Shown here piece by piece: positions 15,913 through 24,238 of a DNA stretch of 42,810 nucleotides. The notes under the pieces were generated by a model. That model searched no databases, was not told the origin of the DNA, and saw only the letters and a program-made list of their open reading frames with translations. Where the stretch lies: assembly GCA_030744755.1 (NCBI GenBank), contig JASLPY010000044.1, positions 1 through 42,810 on the forward strand, given 5' to 3'. The position numbers and the translations under genes were made by a program. How positions within the stretch are numbered: position 1 is the first letter of the stretch; each line of letters opens with the position of its first letter. Source of the stretch: Kiritimatiellia bacterium (GTDB lineage Bacteria > Verrucomicrobiota > Kiritimatiellia > UBA8416 > JADHWI01).

Positions 15913-18168
15913 CTACTTTTCCACCCCGGTGACGTCTACGTTGACTCCTTCTATGAAAGCCGTATGTGGCACGCCGTAATTGGCACCATCCCTCCCGTTA
16001 TGTCCCGGTATTTCGGCAATGCCTGCCTCGAACGACTTGACGTAAACGGAATCCGTGCAGTTGTACCACTTGAGCATCATGTCAGTCTTCTTCCAGCCTT
16101 TCGGCGGAGCATAGTGGCCCCGGTTATGAACGGCAATGTAAACTACCGCGGGAGCGCTGATCGCAAATCTGTATCCTGGTGCCACCCTCTTCCAGTCGCC
16201 CCGCGGTATCACAACACTCGGTAGGGCTTTCAACACAGGGGGCAACTCAATGACCTTGTACTGATCACTGCTGCCGGCAACCCGGTAGCCTTTCCCCGCG
16301 GGGAGAATCTGTATAGCGCCCGCCGCATCTTCTGCCTGCGATTGGCCACCCACACCGCATAACTGCTTCAGCTCGGGCAGGTGCTTTTCGTAAACGCCGC
16401 GCGGGTCCACCTGGTGCTGTGTGCAGAGAGATGCAGCCATACCTACGACTTCCCCCATAAGCGCCCCAGTGCGCATAACCCGGACCGTTCCCAGCGCTTC
16501 ATGGGTCACGCTGGCGCACCGCCCCGCCATGAATAGGTTGCTTACGTTTCGGGAGTAGAGGCAGCGGTACGGGATGTAGTAAGGGTTCCTGGATCCCGTA
16601 AAATGCGCCTTGGAGATGAAGGCGTCTCCTTCGAAGCCTTTGACGTAGGAAGGGTGGGGGAGGTGAAGGTCGATCTTCCATCCGGTGGGGGCAAAACCAT
16701 CATCATATTCTATTGGCTTGGTTACGTCCTCCTTATTGAGAATGAGATCGCCCAGCAGACGCCGTGATTCGCGTTTGCCGGAGATGTAGGCCGCCCATGC
16801 GAGATTTCTCGTAGGGTACACCTTGTCGACATTCTTCAGGCAATCCCAGGCCCCATACATGGCGCGGAAGTTCCAGTCGCGGATATACTCGCTCTTATCA
16901 AACGGGTCGTGATAGAACCCGCTCTCCCAATACCATCCTCCCAGGGATTTGAGTGTCGAATGGTGGTTCTCGGACCCACCCCTGGACTTAGCGCGCCCAG
17001 GGAACGGCTTCTCTGTCAGATCGAGGGCCCAGGGACAACGAGGAAACTCAACCGGCTTGCCCATGTCTTTCGTATGCCAGAGATTGCAGCGGCCCATATG
17101 GCCTTCCTCGATGGTCATCTCATAGTCAGCTCCGGCCAGGTGGCCTACGCAGCCGTCGCCGGTGCAATCGGCAAAGTTCGCGCCGGTGAAACGCAGTCGC
17201 CTGCCGGTCTCTATATTCTCGGCGATGACGGCAACGATCCGGCCGTCTTTCGTGTCGGCAGCATTCACGCGATGACTGGGATAGAATGCTATGTTCTTCT
17301 CTGCGCGGACAACGGAGAGTTTCTTCTCATCTTCATAGAGCTCAGCCTGGTTTCCTTCTCCATAGTGGGCAGTTTTGCGCTGCTCAAACTCCCGAAGCAC
17401 GTTTCCGATATTCTTTGCGTAAGGACCTCGTTTGGCGCCCTGCAGCCAGACCCGGACCTCGGAGCTGTTGTTGCCGCCGAGCACAGGCCTGTCCTGGATA
17501 AGGGCAACTTTCAGACCGTGCCGTGCTCCGGAGACTGCTGCACAGGTGCCGGCCATGCCACCGCCCACAACAACGAGCTCGTAATTCCCTGCCGGCTCCG
17601 GTTCCTCAGGAATGTTCTTCAGCTTACGGCGCCATGGAGCGGGTGCATTGTTCGGCGGGATATACTTTGCGTCAGAAGAAAAGAGGATCGCGTCACAGCG
17701 ACCTTCAAACCCGGTCAGGTCATGCAACGCCACCAGGGTCTGTTTTCTTCGGATATCGATCTGTCCACCCTTCTGCCAGTGCCAGTCGGCGCCTTCGTTG
17801 CCGAAAGTCGCCGGCAAAGCCTTTCCGTCGATCAGAACCTGGAATCTACCGGGATTGCCGTGGGCGCGCTTGGTTGCGGGGGTGTCGGGAGTCTTCCATG
17901 GGCCGACCCAGTCCCGCGTACGAACCCACAGGTGATAGGTTCCGGCCTCAGGAAACTCGATCTTTGTCACTGCATCTTCAACCGGGTTTCCCAGGCCATG
18001 AGCCAGCAGAAACGGTGACCCCATCTGGTCCATGAACTGCGGATCATTCACCCAGCCACCAATATCATCAAAAGCTTCGGCCTCAAGCAGCAGGGGCTCT
18101 AAGGCCCGAGTTGTGAACGCAAGCAACAAGGATGATAGAATCCATCCAATCGTTTTAATCCTTCTCAC
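15913..18168 (-). CDS. Exported FAD-dependent oxidoreductase
   Basis: Protein of 751 aa of the FAD_oxidored type (PF12831-like). A signal peptide occupies about 1-22. Residues about 24-170 form a beta-rich domain (LEAEAFDDIGGWV, AGTYHLWVRTRDW) similar to carbohydrate-binding modules seen in PVC enzymes. The dinucleotide motif VVVGGGMAGTCAA is at about 199-210, and the C-terminal FAD-side segment GTVRVMRTGALMGEVVG near 570. It probably oxidises or dehydrogenates a sugar or another small molecule in the envelope; substrate unknown. The start is GTG at 18168-18166 with GGGAG about 9 nt upstream on the minus strand. Orientation is opposite to the flanking HzsA-like genes, and it shares a 469-bp divergent promoter region with the gene at 18638. 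An electron-transfer link to the dihaem proteins is an inference from position. Confidence 0.87.
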   Translation of the reverse strand: MRRIKTIGWILSSLLLAFTTRALEPLLLEAEAFDDIGGWVNDPQFMDQMGSPFLLAHGLGNPVEDAVTKIEFPEAGTYHLWVRTRDWVGPWKTPDTPATKRAHGNPGRFQVLIDGKALPATFGNEGADWHWQKGGQIDIRRKQTLVALHDLTGFEGRCDAILFSSDAKYIPPNNAPAPWRRKLKNIPEEPEPAGNYELVVVGGGMAGTCAAVSGARHGLKVALIQDRPVLGGNNSSEVRVWLQGAKRGPYAKNIGNVLREFEQRKTAHYGEGNQAELYEDEKKLSVVRAEKNIAFYPSHRVNAADTKDGRIVAVIAENIETGRRLRFTGANFADCTGDGCVGHLAGADYEMTIEEGHMGRCNLWHTKDMGKPVEFPRCPWALDLTEKPFPGRAKSRGGSENHHSTLKSLGGWYWESGFYHDPFDKSEYIRDWNFRAMYGAWDCLKNVDKVYPTRNLAWAAYISGKRESRRLLGDLILNKEDVTKPIEYDDGFAPTGWKIDLHLPHPSYVKGFEGDAFISKAHFTGSRNPYYIPYRCLYSRNVSNLFMAGRCASVTHEALGTVRVMRTGALMGEVVGMAASLCTQHQVDPRGVYEKHLPELKQLCGVGGQSQAEDAAGAIQILPAGKGYRVAGSSDQYKVIELPPVLKALPSVVIPRGDWKRVAPGYRFAISAPAVVYIAVHNRGHYAPPKGWKKTDMMLKWYNCTDSVYVKSFEAGIAEIPGHNGRDGANYGVPHTAFIEGVNVDVTGVEK

Positions 18169-18293
18169 ACTCTTTCTCCCGCGCTGTTCGCGTCATTCTC
18201 AACTGTTCTGTAGCAACTCAGCCACGCAGTCCATATCGTCCACCCTCTTAGATTACTTGCCGGCAATGAATAAGCCAACCCCATTTAGAATGA

Positions 18294-18327
18294 GAGCGTT
18301 CTTGTGCGCTGTAAGCGCAGAACGCTC
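18294..18327. repeat. Hairpin related to the ends of the 141-bp repeat
   Basis: GAGCGTTC (18294-18301) pairs with GAACGCTC (18320-18327), and inside it TGCGCT (18305-18310) pairs with AGCGCA (18314-18319), with only TTG and GTA unpaired. The right arm continues GCAGAACGCTCTGCAT, as in repeat copy B. It looks like a third, partial copy carrying only the terminal hairpin. It lies in the divergent intergenic region 18169-18637. Confidence 0.65.
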
Positions 18328-18413
18328 TGCATGAGCCATCTGCGTTGTGAAACAGGTCAACGGGGGCAGGGTGAAACGGGGGTACGAGGTTTTCTTTACC
18401 CCACAGCACAAGG

Positions 18414-18544
18414 GGTTAGGCGCTAGGCGTTAGTAGCTAGGATTCTGGGACAGCGCAAATCGCCCCCACGGTTTTGAGTGGGATACGAGGCAGGCATCGC
18501 TACGCGGTCGGCGGACCTTTCCCGCTAACGCCTAGCGCCTAACC
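18414..18544. repeat. 20-bp perfect inverted repeat around repeat copy B
   Basis: The 20 bases at 18414-18433 (GGTTAGGCGCTAGGCGTTAG) are the exact reverse complement of 18525-18544. The right arm lies inside repeat copy B, the left arm just outside it, leaving 91 nt between them. Copy A has the right arm with one change but no left arm was found beside it. The arrangement suggests that copy B is a longer, stem-forming version of the element. Confidence 0.8.
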
Positions 18545-18581
18545 ACTAACCACTGCGTTCTGCGCTCACATCGCAGAACGC
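18441..18581. repeat. 141-bp dispersed repeat, copy B
   Basis: Partner of 12792-12932, same length and orientation, 8 mismatches. It ends in a perfect 10-bp hairpin, GCGTTCTGCG (18555-18564) with CGCAGAACGC (18572-18581), loop CTCACAT. In copy A the same hairpin has shifted pairing but remains stable, so structure seems to be kept. It lies 57 nt before the start of the HzsA/SUMF gene and so may overlap its promoter or leader. Confidence 0.9.
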
Positions 18582-18637
18582 TCTGCATCGCTCCGGGTTG
18601 ATGATCTTCCGGTTATTAGCTAGTATTGATCGTCCTT

Positions 18638-21600
18638 ATGAAAAAGTCATTTTTGATCTCTATTCTCTGTCTGTATGCGGCTGGAGCTGTCGGTGCGGCT
18701 GATGCTGTGCCGGATCCCATTGTCGAGCAGGTCTCATTGTTCAGTCCCAGGGCAATGAGGCTTGCGATCAATGACATCATGAGCACCTACCCAACGAAGT
18801 ACAGTAAGGGTAAGGCTTATCTCGATAGGGTGGGCGGATACGAAGAAGATCTGAGGGCAATCATTGATGAAGCTAAGAGTGGTAATTATGTCCGGGCTAA
18901 AGAGGTGATCGCGTTCCAGAAGGAAGCGATGCTGAACAATCCGGCATTGGATTTCGATGAGATCCTGATCATCAGGAGATTTGTGGGGGACACCTGCCGT
19001 GAGTTCAAAGATCCGAAGGTTTCCAGGTTCGGGAACGGAATCAACCTGGGCCTGCCCTGGCGTAACTCACACGACAACTGCACGATTGCCAATCCCCTGT
19101 CCGGCTGGCGCAACCAGATAGCCGTCATGACCGATTTCAGAACGAAGCCGAAGCTGAAGACATTGTATCAGCCGGCCGGCGGCAAGATCGTGACGGATCT
19201 GGAATTGGACTTTGACGCGAAAAGAATCATGTTCTCCTCCACTGGAACGGGCGACCGCTGGCACGTGTTCGAGATAGACCTTGAAAAGAGAAACCCGGTG
19301 CAGCTCACGCCGAAGGATACCCTGGCGGTGGACAACTTCGACTCCTGCTATCTTCCCGACGGGAACATTATCTACGGCAGCACGGCCCAGTTCAGCGGCC
19401 TGCCCTGTGAATGCGGAACCGCGCCGACGGCTATGCCGTTTCTCCTGAACCGCAAGACAGGCAATATCAGGCAGCTGGGTTTTGACCAGGAGACGAGCTG
19501 GAACTTCAGTGTAATGGATGACGGCAGGGTGCTTTACCTGAGGTACGAATACACGGACCTCCCACATTATTATTCACGTTTGGCGTTTACCTGCAACCCC
19601 GACGGCACCATGCAGCGTGCCTACTACGGAAGCAACTCGTACTGGCCGACTTCATTTTTCGGATTGCGCCAGATGCCGGGACATCCCACGAAGATAATTG
19701 GCACGGCAACCGGGCATCATGGGCCAAGCCGCATGGGTAAATTGATCATTCTAGACCCCGCGAAAGGAACCCATGAGACAGATGGCGCGATCCAGGTGGT
19801 ACCGCGACGGGAAGAGAAGATCCTCAATCATATCGCCGATGTTCTCTACGGGAATACTCCGTTTAAGGCATTAACGCCGTGGCCGTTGGATGAGAAGTAC
19901 ATCCTTACAATGATGAAGCCGGACTTGAAGAATTCGCTCTGGGGGCTTTACCTTGTCGATGTCTTTGACAACGTGACGTTGATTTACCAGGAAGACAAAC
20001 ACTTCTTCATAGATCCCATTCCCCTGAAGCCGCGCAAAAGACCTCCCGTCATTCCGTCGCGTGTGAACCTGGATAGCAAGACTGCCACAGTCTTTCTGCG
20101 TGATGTCCATGCGGGACCGGGCCTGAAGGGAATACCGCGCGGTGCTGTAAAGAGACTGAGGGTTATGGCGTATAACTTCTCAATCACGCATACGGGCAGC
20201 CATGCGAACATTGGTCATGAAAGCAGCTGGGACATTAAGCGTATACTGGGTACCGTTCCGGTGGAGAAGGATGGGTCGGCATCATTTGTCGTGCCCGCCA
20301 ATACCCCGCTTGCTATTCAGCCGCTGGATAAAGATGGCGCTGCCCTGCAGCTATTCCGCAGCTGGTTCACAGCCATGCCGGGCGAGAATGTTTCCTGCAT
20401 AGGCTGTCACGAGACTTCCAGGGATCTGCCGCAGGTAAGACGAACCATAGCAGGCAGCCGCAAACCATCACTTATCGTACCCTGGTACGGACCTGCCAGA
20501 CAGTTCGGTTTCGAGACCGAAGTTCAGCCCGTTCTCTCGAGACGATGCATCGGGTGTCATAATCCCGAGAAGAAGAAACTGCCCGATTTCACCGTGAAGG
20601 AAACAGGAAGGGGAAGGAAAAGTCCTGCGTATATGGCGCTGCAGCAGTATGTTCACCGGCCGGGGCCGGAAAGTGACCTGCATCTGCTGACGCCAATGGA
20701 ATTTCATGCCAGCACGAGCATCCTGATCCAGAAACTGAAGGAAGGCCACCACGGGGTAAAACTTGATCCTTCAGAGTGGGAAGCTCTTTACACATGGATC
20801 GACTTCAATGCGCCGTATCATGGATCGATCATCGAGCAGGGAGGCCCGAGGGGTAACTGGGAGGCTAACAAGAAGCCTTTCGTGAAGATGAAGAGCCAGT
20901 CCGAGTGTCTTGGCGTTACGACAAAGGATGGCACTGAGATCCTTCTGAAACGCCGGCTTGAACTGGCGAAAAGGTACGGTGGACTTGATGTGAATCCTGA
21001 GCAGGAATACCAGGATTGGAAGAAGACAGTTCTTGCGCGGGAAATAGAACCGATAATACCCCCTCCGCAAAAAGATACTAAGAAAACCGTCGAGGTAAAG
21101 GGCTGGCCCTTCTCAGCTGACGAGGCCCGAAAGAAGCAGGCGGCAGACGGTGGGGCCTTAGCAGTAATCGAAATGGATAAGGACAACAAGTTGGAGCTGG
21201 TCAGAATTCCGGCAGGCCGCCTGCCCATAAATGGTAAAGAGGTTCAGCTTAAGGATCCCTTCATGATGTCGGTTTGTGAGATCAGTAACGGACTCTATGA
21301 ACTCTTCGATCCGGAACATGACAGCAAATACATCGACGCGCCGGCCAAGGACCAGAGGAACAGGGGATATCCAGCCAACAAGCCTGAACAACCGGTTGTG
21401 AGGGTGTCGCATGACGATGCTGTGAGATTCTGTGAATGGCTGAGTCAGAAGACAGGAAAGAGAATCAGGCTTCCGACCGAAGCCCAATGGGAATGGGCAT
21501 GCCGCGTGGGAACAGACACACCGTTATGGTTCGGCAGCTGTGACGGCGATTTCTCCGGGAAAGCCAACCTGGCTGACAAACACAGGACTATGAACCCGTA

Positions 21601-21868
21601 TCCTACCGCAGCTGATACCATTCAGGATGGACACCAGGTTGCTGCCGCGGTTACGCAGTACGAAGCCAATCCATGGGGCCTGAAAAACATGCACGGCAAT
21701 GTCGCTGAATGGACGTCAACGAATTACGAGCGGGACGAAGGAACAAAAGTTGTCAAGGGCGGTTCGTGGCGCGACATGCCGAAACGAGCGACTTCCGATT
21801 TTAGGATTGCATACAAGTCGTACCAGAAAATCATGAACGTCGGCTTCCGCGTTGTTGTAGAAGAATAG
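18638..21868 (+). CDS. Dihaem HzsA-like protein fused to a C-terminal SUMF/FGE-type domain
   Basis: Exported protein of 1076 aa with signal peptide MKKSFLISILCLYAAGAVGA. The middle is a TolB/HzsA-like propeller (DRWHVFEIDLEKRNPVQLTP, DSCYLPDGNIIYGST), followed by two c-type haem motifs, CIGCH near 587 and CIGCH near 637. From about 845 to the end it has a sulfatase-modifying-factor fold: PVVRVSHDDAVRFCEWLSQK, RLPTEAQWEWACRVG, NMHGNVAEWTS, VVKGGSWRD and a final NVGFRVVVEE. The paired catalytic cysteines of true formylglycine-generating enzymes near the C-terminus are absent (RIAYKSYQKI, then GFRVV), so it probably binds ligand or protein and does not convert cysteine to formylglycine. ATG 18638 is preferred for its leader; no strong binding site is visible and a TTG at 18626 is the alternative. 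It parallels the protein at 13021-15876. Confidence 0.88.
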   Translation: MKKSFLISILCLYAAGAVGAADAVPDPIVEQVSLFSPRAMRLAINDIMSTYPTKYSKGKAYLDRVGGYEEDLRAIIDEAKSGNYVRAKEVIAFQKEAMLNNPALDFDEILIIRRFVGDTCREFKDPKVSRFGNGINLGLPWRNSHDNCTIANPLSGWRNQIAVMTDFRTKPKLKTLYQPAGGKIVTDLELDFDAKRIMFSSTGTGDRWHVFEIDLEKRNPVQLTPKDTLAVDNFDSCYLPDGNIIYGSTAQFSGLPCECGTAPTAMPFLLNRKTGNIRQLGFDQETSWNFSVMDDGRVLYLRYEYTDLPHYYSRLAFTCNPDGTMQRAYYGSNSYWPTSFFGLRQMPGHPTKIIGTATGHHGPSRMGKLIILDPAKGTHETDGAIQVVPRREEKILNHIADVLYGNTPFKALTPWPLDEKYILTMMKPDLKNSLWGLYLVDVFDNVTLIYQEDKHFFIDPIPLKPRKRPPVIPSRVNLDSKTATVFLRDVHAGPGLKGIPRGAVKRLRVMAYNFSITHTGSHANIGHESSWDIKRILGTVPVEKDGSASFVVPANTPLAIQPLDKDGAALQLFRSWFTAMPGENVSCIGCHETSRDLPQVRRTIAGSRKPSLIVPWYGPARQFGFETEVQPVLSRRCIGCHNPEKKKLPDFTVKETGRGRKSPAYMALQQYVHRPGPESDLHLLTPMEFHASTSILIQKLKEGHHGVKLDPSEWEALYTWIDFNAPYHGSIIEQGGPRGNWEANKKPFVKMKSQSECLGVTTKDGTEILLKRRLELAKRYGGLDVNPEQEYQDWKKTVLAREIEPIIPPPQKDTKKTVEVKGWPFSADEARKKQAADGGALAVIEMDKDNKLELVRIPAGRLPINGKEVQLKDPFMMSVCEISNGLYELFDPEHDSKYIDAPAKDQRNRGYPANKPEQPVVRVSHDDAVRFCEWLSQKTGKRIRLPTEAQWEWACRVGTDTPLWFGSCDGDFSGKANLADKHRTMNPYPTAADTIQDGHQVAAAVTQYEANPWGLKNMHGNVAEWTSTNYERDEGTKVVKGGSWRDMPKRATSDFRIAYKSYQKIMNVGFRVVVEE

Positions 21869-21992
21869 GAGAGGAAGGGAGAAGGGGAAAACAGACTCGA
21901 GGGTTCTCCCTGAAAACTCGTCGATCATTCAGCCCCCTGTGAAGATTCTGCTTCCGGACCGATTGAATTCCGAACAAGTTCTTTTCTTCGGG

Positions 21993-22466
21993 TCAGGAAC
22001 TTACCCATTCTTCACTTCGAATCTCGCCGTCGAGGCCGACCACAATGCTCCTCAGAGGCGCTTTTCTGCTTGAATCCTGAAGAGCCTTTTGTGCTAGAAC
22101 CTGCAAACCCATGCAGCAGGGCACCTCCATGATCATTACAGTCAGTGTGTTGATCTTTGCGTCCTCGAACCACGACTTGATTTTAGCCGCATACACGTCC
22201 TGGCCTTCGTCCAGCTTGGGACAGGCGATTGCTATCGACTTGCCCTTGAGGTAATCCCCGTGGAATCCTCCCATGGCGTAAGCAACGCAATCCGCTACAA
22301 GAAGTACGTCTGCGCCTTCGTAATATGGCGCTTGCGGCGAAATCAGATGCATCTGAATCGGCCATTGCTTGAGCTGCGATTTGATTGTCACGTTCTGATC
22401 ATCGCCGCTATCTTCATCACTTCGGTCAATCATTTTTGACCCTGGGCATCCATCCATTGCTGTCAT
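21993..22466 (-). CDS. Fe-S companion protein, ferredoxin-less form
   Basis: Protein of 157 aa. The start MTAMDGCPGSKM and the core LKQWPIQMHLISPQAPYYEG, ADVLLVADCVAYAMGGFHGD, IACPKLDEG and MEVPCCMGL match a family of anaerobe proteins often annotated as 4Fe-4S binding. Longer relatives carry a ferredoxin domain before this core; here it is absent and only scattered cysteines remain (CPGS, ADC, ACP, VPCC), which may still bind a cluster or metal. The start has GGAGGTG about 4-7 nt upstream on the minus strand. It is the last of three genes (24176 to 21993) with gaps of about 66 and 75 bp, a likely operon with the haemerythrin protein. The role is unknown; the association suggests redox or oxygen/nitric oxide response. 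Confidence 0.75.
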   Translation of the reverse strand: MTAMDGCPGSKMIDRSDEDSGDDQNVTIKSQLKQWPIQMHLISPQAPYYEGADVLLVADCVAYAMGGFHGDYLKGKSIAIACPKLDEGQDVYAAKIKSWFEDAKINTLTVMIMEVPCCMGLQVLAQKALQDSSRKAPLRSIVVGLDGEIRSEEWVSS

Positions 22467-22541
22467 CTTACACCTCCATGACTTACTTACAAATTCGAAC
22501 TTCGCACTTGATCACCTGTCTGAACTGCGGCCCTCGATGTT

Positions 22542-23321
22542 TCAACGATGCGCTTCCTCCAGTTTTGTGATGAGCTGCCCGTATTCCGCTGGAGCGTCGC
22601 CGAATGTCAGCTCGAGCGCGTGGAACTGCGAGAAAATCTGTCCGATTTGACCGTCGGTCAGCTCCCTATCCATCCAGGGATACAGGATCTCATCCTCTTT
22701 TTTGATGTGCTCTGTCAATAGCTCTCTATACCCGCTGAGGTGCTCAGCGGCGCTTTCCGGTTCTCTCTTCTCCACGGCTTCAACCAGCGCCCTGACATGA
22801 GCGCGCGCTGTTTCATGATCTTCGCGAATAACCTTCAGAATGTCCAGATTCTCATCAAAGTACTTGAAAAGTATATCTTCTTCCTTGGCATGATGATACT
22901 TGTCCGCGTAGGAACGAATAAAATCAACCGCATCGAGAAGTACCTGCCGTCCCGATTCTGTTTCCAAGTCCATGGTTTCAATAAGCGAGGGGATCAGGGC
23001 AACGAGCCGTTTGATCAGGACATGCTCATCAACAAGCCTCTTCATGGGCGGGGAGTACTTGAGCTCACCAGCTGCGGGCGCTTGCGTACTCTCTCGGAGC
23101 GGTATGCTGACTTCTCTCTCCGGATAGACCGCCTTCGCGATTCTGGTCATCATTTCCTGCTCCAATTCAGGAGGCAGGTTGTGGATGTCAACGATATCCT
23201 TCAGCAGGCAGGTGCCGACGTTGCAGGGTACACAACCGATTTTGTAGTCTTGCAAAATCGTGCCGACCTCCGGATATTCATCAATGATCTGCTTTATTCC
23301 CGTGCCGAGCAGTTCTTGCAT
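22542..23321 (-). CDS. Haemerythrin-domain protein with DUF1858-like N-terminus
   Basis: Protein of 259 aa. Residues about 1-65 resemble the short DUF1858-type domain of ScdA/YtfE-like proteins, with cysteines in IGCVPCNVGTC (30, 33, 38). Residues about 90-240 form a haemerythrin HHE four-helix bundle. Candidate di-iron ligands are H100 (VDEH), H143/H144 and E147/E148 (KYHHAKEED), H169 and H175 (REDHETARAH), and H205 with E209 (TEHIKKEDE). Such proteins bind oxygen or nitric oxide, or repair Fe-S clusters. The binding site GGAGG lies about 7 nt before the ATG on the minus strand. It sits between a DUF3786/Fe-S protein and a Fe-S companion, all on one strand. Together they suggest an anaerobic or microaerobic organism that protects Fe-S enzymes. 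Family confident, exact activity not. Confidence 0.88.
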   Translation of the reverse strand: MQELLGTGIKQIIDEYPEVGTILQDYKIGCVPCNVGTCLLKDIVDIHNLPPELEQEMMTRIAKAVYPEREVSIPLRESTQAPAAGELKYSPPMKRLVDEHVLIKRLVALIPSLIETMDLETESGRQVLLDAVDFIRSYADKYHHAKEEDILFKYFDENLDILKVIREDHETARAHVRALVEAVEKREPESAAEHLSGYRELLTEHIKKEDEILYPWMDRELTDGQIGQIFSQFHALELTFGDAPAEYGQLITKLEEAHR

Positions 23322-23387
23322 GTTCTACCTCCGTATTTAGACGTCGTTCTGACCCTTGCATGCCTCTTTGAACAGCCCCATCCGCGG

Positions 23388-24176
23388 TTAATCCGCGCCA
23401 GTCTCGTTTGCGGTATCTTCGACGAATTTCTCAACGAGATGGCCCAGGAATTCTATGTCCAGGTATGCGTCTGCGCTGCTGTCCACAAACAACTTACAGC
23501 TTGCCGGGAACTCGCTGTCTGCGGCCCAGAACCTGAGCAGAAGCGGTATTCGCGGGAGTAAGTTGAGGCAACAGGCATAGTCAGAGCTTATTGGGCCCTG
23601 CTCTTCTCTGCCCTCCTGCTTCGTGAAGTGCGTCTTTATGCCTTCCGGATCCTGGGCGAAGGCCGCCGCCAGTTGGTTCTCAGCGCTCGTTTGGAAAGCC
23701 TTGATGTGGGAGGGCGTGTTCGGAAAAAAGTCGAATGGAACCCAGTCTGCGTTTACCGGCTTACTGCCCTGGCGGCCGATGTAGTCGTAGATGATCATCT
23801 TAACCCAGGAGTCGTGGCATGGCTCGCCACCCTCGAATAGCCCTTGCCGGCGGAACTGGTAGGGCTTGCTCGTCATCTTGAGCTGTATCGTTTCTTCCCC
23901 ATCCACCACCTCGAAGTCGCCGCCGATGGCAGCCGCGGCCAACTCGAAATCTATACTCGTTACCTCGGCTTCCATCTGATTACTGACACGCTCATACATG
24001 TCATCAAGCTTCTCGAGGGCCTCCACGGGAGTTGACTCGCTATCCGCTTCACTCACATACGGGCAATCGGAAATGCTGCGCTGATGCGTCTTGACCTTCA
24101 TGGCAAAAGCCATGCAAGCCGCCTCACCACACTCGCCGCAGTTCGTTCCGGGTAGTTTCTTGTAAATCTCAAGCAT
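23388..24176 (-). CDS. Fe-S cluster and DUF3786 protein
   Basis: Protein of 262 aa. The N-terminus has the four-cysteine pattern C13-x2-C16-x4-C21-x16-C38 (LPGTNCGECGEAACMAFAM to DCPY), the 4Fe-4S motif also found in RnfB and the corrinoid iron-sulfur protein. The remainder (FRRQGLFEGGEPCHDSWVKM, YDYIGRQGSKPVNADWVPF, RIPLLLRFWAADSEFPASC) fits DUF3786, a family of unknown function common in anaerobes and often near corrinoid or Wood-Ljungdahl genes. No signal peptide, so it is cytoplasmic. The ribosome binding site before ATG 24176 is weak. It is probably the first gene of the three-gene minus-strand operon, 66 bp ahead of the haemerythrin gene; the GH32 gene ends 62 bp upstream of it. A corrinoid-linked role is possible but not shown here. 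Confidence 0.82.
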   Translation of the reverse strand: MLEIYKKLPGTNCGECGEAACMAFAMKVKTHQRSISDCPYVSEADSESTPVEALEKLDDMYERVSNQMEAEVTSIDFELAAAAIGGDFEVVDGEETIQLKMTSKPYQFRRQGLFEGGEPCHDSWVKMIIYDYIGRQGSKPVNADWVPFDFFPNTPSHIKAFQTSAENQLAAAFAQDPEGIKTHFTKQEGREEQGPISSDYACCLNLLPRIPLLLRFWAADSEFPASCKLFVDSSADAYLDIEFLGHLVEKFVEDTANETGAD

Positions 24177-24238
24177 GATCTGAATCCACAGTTATTCTAC
24201 GTTAATGTGACAGCGCTCGGCAAATCCGGTCATCGCAA

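Noticed and set aside
16909..18018. Open frame of 369 codons on the plus strand
   Set aside because: It is an antisense shadow of the FAD oxidoreductase, which has a signal peptide, a GxGxxG motif and a binding site on the minus strand.
13021..21868. Hydrazine synthase and anammox metabolism
   Set aside because: Only alpha-like dihaem proteins are present, with added LamG and SUMF domains; no beta or gamma subunit or hydrazine dehydrogenase is seen, and HzsA-like proteins are widespread in non-anammox bacteria.
21170..21868. Sulfatase-activating formylglycine-generating enzyme
   Set aside because: The fold is present but the catalytic cysteine pair is missing, so it cannot be proposed as the maturase for the sulfatase at 33553-35217.
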